The position numbers and the translations under genes are program-made. Source: JAAFIP01 sp043769005 (GTDB lineage: Bacteria; Pseudomonadota; Gammaproteobacteria; Burkholderiales; Burkholderiaceae_C). Taken from it: a stretch of 12,834 nucleotides of DNA. Shown here piece by piece: positions 7,948-12,834 of the stretch. Each line of letters opens with the position of its first letter. Within the stretch, counting starts at the first letter, position 1. The DNA is taken from positions 1 to 12,834 of the forward strand of contig JAYVJV010000150.1 of NCBI GenBank assembly GCA_043769005.1, written 5' to 3'. A model generated the notes under the pieces. The model was not told the DNA's origin, ran no database searches, and was given only the letters and a program-made list of their open reading frames with translations.

Positions 7948-8625
7948 ATGAACATCGAACAAGCCCGCTTTAACATGATCGAGCAGCAAATCCGACCCTG
8001 GGATGTGCTCGACACCCACATCCTGCAACTGCTGGCCGCTGTCAAACGCGAAGACTTTTGCCCGCTGGCGCATCGTGCGCTGGCCTTTGTCGACATGGAT
8101 ATACCCCTGCAAAACGGTGGCAAAAATGGCCAAAGCATGCTCTCGCCCAAAGTCGAGGCCCGCATACTGCAAGACCTGGCCGTACACAAGCATGAGAAAG
8201 TGCTGGAAATTGGCACAGGCAGCGGCTATATGGCCGCCCTGCTCTCCCACCGCGCCCAGCGCGTGCTCAGCCTGGAAATCGTCCCCGAACTGGCGCTATT
8301 GGCCCGCCAGAACCTGCAGCGAGCTGGCATTTCCAACTGCGAGGTACGCACGGCCGACGGCAACAAAGACTTGAGCACCGATGGCCCATTTGATGTGATT
8401 GTGCTGTCGGGCTCGGTTGCGCATATTCCGCAGTCGCTGGTAGCGCTGCTCAAACCCGGTGGCCGCCTGGCCGCCATCGTGGGTGAAGAGCCCGTCATGC
8501 GCGCTACTTTTGTCACCAAAGCCCTGGCCGCTGCGGCCCACGGCGGCGTGGTGACCACCCAGCCCTGGGACACCATCGCACCGCGCCTGTTGGGTTTTGC
8601 CGAAGACTCCAAGTTCAGCTTCTAA
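7948..8625 (+). CDS. Protein-L-isoaspartate O-methyltransferase-like SAM enzyme
   Basis: Class I SAM-dependent methyltransferase of the PCMT family, 225 residues. The SAM-binding glycine loop VLEIGTGSGYMAAL is at 85-98, with the acidic end of the next strand in LSLEIVPELA and the fourth-strand motif FDVIVLSGSV. The N-terminus MNIEQARFNMIEQQIRPWDV is characteristic of a proteobacterial PCMT-like group. Canonical Pcm enzymes carry a QTISQP-type segment before the SAM loop that contacts the isoaspartyl substrate. Here the equivalent (61-67) reads GQSMLSP, keeping only the Gln and Pro, so classical isoaspartyl repair is doubtful. It begins 53 bp after the pump gene and ends 11 bp before the rhodanese gene, so it is probably part of the efflux transcript. 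Its substrate is unknown. Confidence 0.85.
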   Translation: MNIEQARFNMIEQQIRPWDVLDTHILQLLAAVKREDFCPLAHRALAFVDMDIPLQNGGKNGQSMLSPKVEARILQDLAVHKHEKVLEIGTGSGYMAALLSHRAQRVLSLEIVPELALLARQNLQRAGISNCEVRTADGNKDLSTDGPFDVIVLSGSVAHIPQSLVALLKPGGRLAAIVGEEPVMRATFVTKALAAAAHGGVVTTQPWDTIAPRLLGFAEDSKFSF

Positions 8626-8636
8626 ACACGTCCCGC

Positions 8637-8987
8637 ATGATCGCCCAAATCCGCCCTGCCGCTTTTGCCCCCTGGGTTGGTGCCCAGCATGACAGTGTGC
8701 CCCTGGTGCTGGACGTGCGCGAGACCTGGGAGTTCAACACTGCGACCATTCACCCTCTGGGCACTGCCAAGGCCTTTGACGTGCTGAGCATGCCCATGCA
8801 AGAGATTCCCGCCCGCCTGGCTGAGCTGCCCACCGATCGTCCGATTGCCTGCCTGTGCCACCACGGCATACGCAGTCAGCGCGTAGCGCAATACCTGGTG
8901 CAAAACGGTTTTGAAAACGTCATCAACATTGCTGGCGGGATAGAGGCCTGGAGCCTTGAAGCCGACCCCTCGGTACCGCTGTATTGA
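8637..8987 (+). CDS. Single-domain rhodanese (sulfurtransferase)
   Basis: Small cytoplasmic sulfurtransferase-fold protein of 116 residues with no signal peptide. The LDVRE motif (25-29) and the active-site loop CHHGIRS (74-80) are both present. Cys74 would carry the persulfide and Arg79 closes the loop, which matches the usual CxxGxR pattern of active rhodaneses. The C-terminal NIAGGIEAW signature is also intact. It may move sulfane sulfur or act in thiol homeostasis; the donor and acceptor are unknown. It starts 11 bp after the methyltransferase and ends 46 bp before the TolC-family gene, consistent with a shared transcript. Its place between pump and channel genes suggests conserved co-expression, without proving that it takes part in efflux. 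Confidence 0.9.
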   Translation: MIAQIRPAAFAPWVGAQHDSVPLVLDVRETWEFNTATIHPLGTAKAFDVLSMPMQEIPARLAELPTDRPIACLCHHGIRSQRVAQYLVQNGFENVINIAGGIEAWSLEADPSVPLY

Positions 8988-9022
8988 TCCAGAACACCTC
9001 TGGCGGTAGATCAAAAAAATTC

Positions 9023-9028
9023 AAAGGA
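9023..9028 (+). promoter_or_regulatory. Ribosome binding site of the TolC-family gene
   Basis: AAAGGA lies five bases before the ATG at 9034 and is the clearest Shine-Dalgarno in the efflux block. It fixes the start so that the protein begins directly with its signal peptide. Confidence 0.7.
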
Positions 9029-9033
9029 TTGTC

Positions 9034-10347
9034 ATGCAACATTTCAGCCGCCTCCCTCTGACCTGCGCCCTCGCGGCCTGCTGCGCGTTCAACGCCCAGG
9101 CGCAAAATCTGGTGCAGCTGTACGAAGCCGCACTGGCCTACGATGCCACCTACCAATCGGCCAAATCACAGTACCAGGCCAACCTGGCCAGAGCCGAACA
9201 GGCCAAAGCAGGCTTACTACCCACTGCGGCCTTGACGGCAAGCGCCTCGCTGGCGCAAAGTGATACCACCCGGCCTAGTGCATCGCGCACTCCCATTGGG
9301 CAAAATGTCGGTCTGAGCGGCACCTACCCCCTGTACCGCCCCGCAAACCTGATTACGGCCCAGCAGGGCATCAAACAAGCCGACTTGGCCCAAACCGTTT
9401 TAAGCACGGCTGAGCAAGACCTGATCGTGCGCGTGAGTCAAGCCTACTTTGACGTGCTGGCCAGCAAAGACAGCCTGGCCTTTGTACTGGCCCAAAAAGC
9501 GGCTGTTGCAGAGCAACTGGCCTCTGCCAAACGCAATTTTGAAGTCGGCACCTCGACCATCACGGACACCCGCGAAGCGCAGGCGCGTTTTGATCTGGTC
9601 ACTGCACAGGAAATCGCCGCAGAAAACGATTTGCGGGTGAAAAAAATAGCGCTAGACCAACTGGTCGGCAAAGCCAATTCGGAGCCCAAGCCCGTGGCTC
9701 TGCCCCTACCACTGCCCCCCCTGCTGCCCAATGATGTGAACCAATGGGTCAGCCAGTCTGAACAAGACCATCCCAGCATCAAGGCTGCAGCTTTGAACCT
9801 GGAGGTGGCTGAACTGGAAACCCGCAAAGCCCGCGCCGCTGAAAAACCCACGGTCGATGCCACTGCGGGCTATAGCATCAACCGCACCACCAACCTGGGG
9901 CCCCTCACCAGCCGCACCAACAACACCAGCGTCGGCGTAGCCATGAACTACCCTTTGTTTACCGGCTATCTCACGCAAAACCGCATTAAGGAAACCCTGC
10001 TGCTCGAAGACAAAGCCAGAAATGATCTGGAAGGTGCCAAGCGTGGTATTGCCCAGGCCACCCGTGTCGCTTACTTCGGCGTGCTCTCGGGGCAAGGCCA
10101 GGTCAAAGCCCTAGAGGCCGCCGAGTCCTCTAGCCAAAGCGCCCTGGATGCCAACAAGCTGGGCTACCAGGTCGGGGTGCGCATCAACATCGACGTACTC
10201 AACAGCCAAAGCCAGCTTTTCCAGACCAAGCGCGATCTGGCCAAGGCCCGCTACGACGTACTGGTAGGCGGCCTGCGCCTGCGTCAGGCCAATGGCACAC
10301 TCACGGCGGATGGCTTGCAGCAAGTGAATAATTTATTAAGCAAATAA
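9034..10347 (+). CDS. tolC: TolC-family outer membrane efflux channel
   Basis: Outer-membrane trimeric channel component of 437 residues. A Sec signal peptide (1-23) ends in AQA before QNLVQLYEAAL, the standard start of mature TolC-type proteins. Two homologous outer-membrane-efflux repeats follow, roughly 25-210 and 230-425, with long Ala/Gln/Lys-rich coiled-coil helices. Examples are VSQAYFDVLASKDSLAF and its counterpart TRVAYFGVLSGQGQVKAL. There is no lipobox, so it resembles TolC rather than the lipidated OprM group. It is the last gene of the efflux block and would complete the adaptor-pump-channel assembly. It could also serve other exporters in the cell, as TolC does in E. coli. A strong Shine-Dalgarno of its own suggests efficient translation. 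Confidence 0.93.
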   Translation: MQHFSRLPLTCALAACCAFNAQAQNLVQLYEAALAYDATYQSAKSQYQANLARAEQAKAGLLPTAALTASASLAQSDTTRPSASRTPIGQNVGLSGTYPLYRPANLITAQQGIKQADLAQTVLSTAEQDLIVRVSQAYFDVLASKDSLAFVLAQKAAVAEQLASAKRNFEVGTSTITDTREAQARFDLVTAQEIAAENDLRVKKIALDQLVGKANSEPKPVALPLPLPPLLPNDVNQWVSQSEQDHPSIKAAALNLEVAELETRKARAAEKPTVDATAGYSINRTTNLGPLTSRTNNTSVGVAMNYPLFTGYLTQNRIKETLLLEDKARNDLEGAKRGIAQATRVAYFGVLSGQGQVKALEAAESSSQSALDANKLGYQVGVRINIDVLNSQSQLFQTKRDLAKARYDVLVGGLRLRQANGTLTADGLQQVNNLLSK

Positions 10348-10368
10348 GCCACTAGCCCATATAAATAT

Positions 10369-10400
10369 TGCGTAAGCAGCTACTGAATATATAGCAACCA
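10369..10400. repeat. AGCTA stem-loop repeat, copy 2
   Basis: About 25 of 32 bases match 2623-2654, including TGCGT, AGCAGCTA and TATATAGC. The stem here is weaker (GCTA with TAGC). It lies 22 bp after the TolC-family stop, in the convergent gap with the redox gene. A second short hairpin overlaps its end: GCAAC (10394-10398), a 3-base loop, GTTGC (10402-10406). Together they may serve as a two-way transcript end, although neither has a T-tail. Confidence 0.65.
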
Positions 10401-10421
10401 AGTTGCAAAGCTCGATTGCAT

Positions 10422-10985
10422 TCAAGGCTCCACTCGGCAACCCTGGTCATCACAGGGGCTAGTGGTGGGCATCTGAGCCGCGTCACTGCGATTACTGTGC
10501 ACAACGTGTGCAGACGTTTCCATCACCAGTTGCCCAATCAAGGCACCCAGGTGCATATCATCCATGCGCCCAAAGCGGTGCAGGCGCACGATACCTTGGC
10601 GATCGATGAGCACCAAACTGGGGGTGCCCTGCATACCGTAGGCCTGCATGGTCAGCGGGATGCCATCGCCCGCGCTGGCTTGGTCTACGCCTACGGGAAA
10701 GTCAATGCGGTACTCATGCACAAACACTTTCAATGCCTCTGCGCCCATGACGGCATGGTGCTCAAACACGGTGTGCAAACCAAGCACCACCACGTCTGAT
10801 TCGGGGAAGGTGTCTTTGATCTTGGTGGCTTGCGGCAGACCGTGCGCCACGCAGCCGGGGCAAAGCATTTGAAACGCATGCAACACCACCACCCGGCCGC
10901 GCAGGCTGGCCAGGGTGATGGGACTGGTGGTATTTAGCCAGTGGGATGTTTGCAGCTCGGGGGCGGCGAAGGGCTGAAAGATCAT
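10422..10985 (-). CDS. Thioredoxin-fold redox protein (TlpA/AhpC-TSA-like) with CPGC site
   Basis: Cytoplasmic-looking thioredoxin-fold protein of 187 residues with no signal peptide. VVVLHAFQMLCPGC carries the redox pair C42-P-G-C45 after the first core strand. MQGTPSLVLID supplies the cis-proline of the fold (Gly-Thr-Pro), and an AhpC/TlpA-type insertion lies between. The lack of a signal peptide argues against a cytochrome c maturation role. The tail contains a second Cys pair, C178-D-D-Q-G-C183, only five residues from the end, which could act as a resolving pair or bind metal. I preferred ATG at 10983-10985; a TTG two codons upstream (10989-10991) is possible. The gene converges on the TolC-family gene and diverges from the broken GST gene across 84 bp. 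The physiological partner is unknown. Confidence 0.82.
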   Translation of the reverse strand: MIFQPFAAPELQTSHWLNTTSPITLASLRGRVVVLHAFQMLCPGCVAHGLPQATKIKDTFPESDVVVLGLHTVFEHHAVMGAEALKVFVHEYRIDFPVGVDQASAGDGIPLTMQAYGMQGTPSLVLIDRQGIVRLHRFGRMDDMHLGALIGQLVMETSAHVVHSNRSDAAQMPTTSPCDDQGCRVEP

Positions 10986-11008
10986 GGGCAAATCGGTTGG
11001 TCAAGCAG

Positions 11009-11060
11009 GTTTTGTAGCATGATAGCGTTTAACCAAAAATTCTGTAGCGCACTACAAAAC
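11009..11060. promoter_or_regulatory. Inverted repeat in divergent promoter region
   Basis: GTTTTGTAG (11009-11017) and CTACAAAAC (11052-11060) form a perfect 9-bp inverted repeat with a 34-base spacer. A nested palindrome TGTAG-CGCA-CTACA lies at 11043-11056, so the TGTAG half-site occurs twice in direct and once in inverted orientation. It sits between two divergent genes and could bind a dimeric regulator or fold as a hairpin in the leader of the GST-like gene. Which of these applies is not decided by the sequence. Confidence 0.4.
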
Positions 11061-11069
11061 GGTCCTGCC

Positions 11070-11617
11070 ATGATCACACTTTACCAATTCGACCCTGCCT
11101 TTGGCCTACCCAACGCCAGCCCGTTTTGCATAAAACGGGAGACCTATCTGCGCATGGCCGCCCTGCCGTTTGAAGTGCCACCCCATAGCCTGCAGCACCT
11201 GATGGAAGAACACCTGTACTGGGCCTTGCTGTACACCCGCTGGGTAGAGCCCGCAGGCTGGGCACTGACCAAGGTGGCTTTCTTCGAGAAGATGCCGTTA
11301 CCCTTCAAATGGTTTGTGCCCACCCTGGTACGGCACGGACTTATTAAAATAAAAGCCTGCACGGCCACGGCATGGGCCGCCACAGTCAAGCCGAAATCCA
11401 CACCCTGGGCATGCACGACATCACTGCGCTGGCCAGTTATCTGGCCGATAAACCGTACTTTATGGGCAGCGAGCCGTGCTCGCTGGATGCGACGGCATAC
11501 GCTTTTTTGACCAACCTGGTGTGGGCACCGCTAGAGTCGCCCCTCAAGCAACATGCGCTGAAGTACCCGCAACTACAGGACTATTGCGAACGCATGCGGG
11601 GCAGGCACTACGCGTAA
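11070..11617 (+). pseudogene. Glutathione S-transferase-family gene, frameshifted and internally deleted
   Basis: The first frame reads from ATG 11070 (MITLYQFDPAFGLPNASPFC) through LMEEHLYWALLYTRWVEPAG, typical of a Burkholderiales GST-family group of about 230 residues. At 11345-11354 the sequence TAAAA stands twice in tandem. Removing one copy gives LIKSLHGHGMGRHS and restores one frame to the TAA at 11615-11617, with PYFMGSEPCSLDATAYAFL and the C-terminal helix. The repaired protein would be only 180 residues. The stretch between FEV and HLMEEHLYW is far shorter than I remember for the family. Some 50 residues of the N-terminal thioredoxin-like domain, including the usual cis-Pro/Ser glutathione-contact segment, seem to be lost in frame near 11175-11200. 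The frameshift is seen directly, while the deletion rests on family knowledge. A C-terminal fragment could start at ATG 11372, but a functional enzyme is unlikely. Confidence 0.82.
11345..11354 (+). repeat. Tandem TAAAA duplication causing the frameshift
   Basis: Two adjacent TAAAA units. Deleting one restores the GST-family reading frame exactly, so a 5-bp slippage duplication is the simplest cause of the break. Confidence 0.8.
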
Positions 11618-11977
11618 CCAAGGTTGGTGCTATATTTAGTGCAGCATGGTCAATGCTTTACACCCGCGCATACGTTACACAAGCATCCATCTGTTTCAGA
11701 TCAACACTATTTACTTATTCGGCATCAAAACACCGCATGCCAAGCAGCATGGTTAGGCATTAAATTATTTTAATAACCCATTTTAGCTATAAATTTAATA
11801 GCTAATAACCTATATAAAATATGGTAAAAATTGATTTATTTTTCATGTCTTGAAAATTATTTGGCTGCGGACAATAGCAGCTCAAGCTTGCCCTAACATG
11901 TAACGCCAGCTCAAAAATACGCTGCGCGTTGTTTGCTGCCACGCTTACCATACGCTCTTTTTGAACAGGTAAGCAGG
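11618..11977. other. AT-rich gene-free region
   Basis: No credible gene in 360 bp. It contains copy 3 of the AGCTAT stem-loop (11783-11805) and a 10-base direct repeat GCAGCATGGT at 11641-11650 and 11744-11753. The composition is clearly more AT-rich than the flanking genes, above all at 11755-11865. A TTGAAA at 11850-11855 could be a -35 box for the lipoprotein gene, but I find no well-spaced -10 partner. Confidence 0.6.
11783..11805. repeat. AGCTAT-N7-ATAGCT stem-loop repeat, copy 3
   Basis: A perfect 8-bp stem, TTAGCTAT (11783-11790) with ATAGCTAA (11798-11805), around a 7-base AAATTTA loop. Stem core and loop length are the same as copy 1. It lies between the broken GST gene and the lipoprotein gene. 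Confidence 0.7.
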
Positions 11978-12834
11978 ATGACATTTTTCAAACGCATGGG
12001 TGACCGCATTGGTTTTTTGTTGCTGATCGCTGTTTCAGCGCTAACGGGCTGCGGTGGATCGAGCAGCTCCAGCGCATTGGAGACTAATAGCACCGCGACG
12101 ACTTTGCGAGGTTCTAGCAACGTAATTACAGCACCTGCACCAGCACCAGCACCAGCACCAGCACCAGCACCAGCACCTGTCCCAGCCCCAGCCCCAGTAG
12201 CAGTGCCGCCGCCCCCAGCGCCAGCACCTCCTATAACCCCACCCGCCCCAGTACCTGCGCCGCCCATCACCCCGCCTCCAGCGCCTCCAGCTCCAGTAGC
12301 CCCTGTAGCGCCACCTCCAGCGCCCGTTATCCGCGCTGAGCTGCCACCCCAAGCCGTGCCTGTTGTGCCTAGCGCAGCGGCTGCAGTGCGCGCAGCGCCC
12401 GTTGTGGTACCGCCTGCGGCCAATGCCTTGGTGGGCACAGGCGTGGTGCCGCCTAGCAGCCGCACAGCAGGCGCGGTATCGGCCAGCAACGCCCCCAGCG
12501 GCACGGGTGCTAACACGGGTGCTAATACTAGTGCTGTAGGCGGTGCAAGCAGCGGCGCAGGCACTAATGCAGGTATAGGGGCTGGCACTGGAGCAGGCGC
12601 AGCCAGCGGCTCTGGCAGCAGCGTGGGCACTGGCTCAGGCGGCACGGCGGGTAGTGGGCAAGGCACAGGCCAAGGCGGTTTGGGCACTGGCAATTTACCA
12701 GCTCCAGCCACCGCCGCCGCACCAGCGCGCCCCCCGCTCAACCTGAATTTGCCGCCACCAGTGCCCTATGTCAACACCTTTCGCTTTCCCCAGCAGCGCA
12801 GCTTGGCCGACATGGCCAACGAGCAGCTGCGCCG
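11978..12834 (+). CDS. Putative lipoprotein with Pro-Ala repeat and Gly-rich linker, 3' end outside window
   Basis: An open frame of 285 codons from ATG 11978 with no stop before the right edge. Residues 1-25 form a lipoprotein signal: MTFFKRMGDRIGF, a hydrophobic stretch, then the lipobox L-T-G-C with Cys25. GGSSSSS follows, so there is no Asp at +2 and outer-membrane sorting is likely by the enterobacterial rule. Residues 52-67 are eight Ala-Pro pairs, continuing as a Pro/Ala-rich region to about 118. Then comes a Gly/Ala/Ser/Thr-rich stretch (about 150-239) and a more ordered piece ending YVNTFRFPQQRSLADMANEQ near the edge. An AGG at 11967-11969 fits as ribosome site. The Pro-Ala segment could span periplasm or cell wall, as in TonB-like proteins. 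The functional domain lies beyond the window and I do not recognise it. Confidence 0.75.
   Translation, partial: MTFFKRMGDRIGFLLLIAVSALTGCGGSSSSSALETNSTATTLRGSSNVITAPAPAPAPAPAPAPAPVPAPAPVAVPPPPAPAPPITPPAPVPAPPITPPPAPPAPVAPVAPPPAPVIRAELPPQAVPVVPSAAAAVRAAPVVVPPAANALVGTGVVPPSSRTAGAVSASNAPSGTGANTGANTSAVGGASSGAGTNAGIGAGTGAGAASGSGSSVGTGSGGTAGSGQGTGQGGLGTGNLPAPATAAAPARPPLNLNLPPPVPYVNTFRFPQQRSLADMANEQLR
12131..12178 (+). repeat. Hexanucleotide tandem repeat encoding Ala-Pro pairs
   Basis: Eight 6-base units in frame: GCACCT, six GCACCA, GCACCT. Copy-number change would lengthen or shorten the Ala-Pro rod of the lipoprotein without shifting the frame. Confidence 0.9.

Noticed and set aside
10941..11069. 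Upstream extension of the GST-like frame starting at 10941
   Set aside because: The extension overlaps the opposite-strand redox gene and has no domain. The family starts with MITLYQF at 11070.
11341..11360. Programmed ribosomal frameshift instead of mutation in the GST-like gene
   Set aside because: There is no canonical slippery heptamer at the shift point. The tandem TAAAA copy explains the break fully, and a second lesion in the same gene argues for decay.
11641..11753. GCAGCATGGT direct repeats as ends of a mobile element
   Set aside because: They are ten bases long with no inverted termini, and no transposase or target duplication lies between them.
12131..12178. CRISPR-like short repeats
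   Set aside because: The units are contiguous hexamers inside a coding frame with no spacers.
11911..12741. A 276-codon open frame on the minus strand, Pro/Ala/Gly/Thr-rich
   Set aside because: It is the mirror of the low-complexity lipoprotein. The plus strand has a lipobox signal and a ribosome site, while the minus frame begins inside the Gly-rich linker and has no signal peptide or domain.

Overview
The window is about 12.8 kb of moderately GC-rich chromosomal DNA. It most resembles a betaproteobacterium of the order Burkholderiales, probably family Comamonadaceae (Rhodoferax/Polaromonas type). That assignment rests on protein flavour, on the gene order around the efflux system, and on short AGCTAT-loop-ATAGCT intergenic repeats I associate with that family. 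It was made from memory and not by a search.

Left end, minus strand: a branched-chain amino acid/amide-type ABC uptake system. A Tat-type periplasmic solute-binding protein (465-1688) is followed by the first 53 codons of a LivH-type permease (1-161), which runs off the left edge. The 303-bp gap between them holds a striking long inverted repeat (201-247 with 383-429) that would fold in the transcript. A YdcF/DUF218 membrane protein (1829-2617) diverges from the binding protein.

Centre, plus strand: a six-gene efflux block. It consists of a TetR-family repressor (2781-3446), a membrane fusion protein (3530-4669), an RND inner-membrane pump (4691-7894), a protein-isoaspartate-methyltransferase-like enzyme (7948-8625), a single-domain rhodanese (8637-8987) and a TolC-family outer membrane channel (9034-10347). 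The pump, adaptor and channel together form a complete tripartite exporter. The repressor has a readable sigma-70 promoter with an imperfect palindrome over the expected transcription start. The two small enzymes between pump and channel are the unusual passengers.

Right end: a minus-strand thioredoxin-fold redox protein with a CPGC site (10422-10985) diverges from a glutathione S-transferase-family gene (11070-11617). That gene is broken by a 5-bp tandem duplication and also appears to lack the central part of its N-terminal domain. After a 360-bp AT-rich gap, a lipoprotein gene with a Pro-Ala repeat and a Gly/Ala/Ser/Thr-rich linker begins at 11978 and runs off the right edge.

I found no tRNA, rRNA, CRISPR array, transposase or phage gene. 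The candidates for novelty are the giant intergenic hairpin, the dispersed AGCTAT repeats, the enzyme passengers in the efflux block, and the partial low-complexity lipoprotein.
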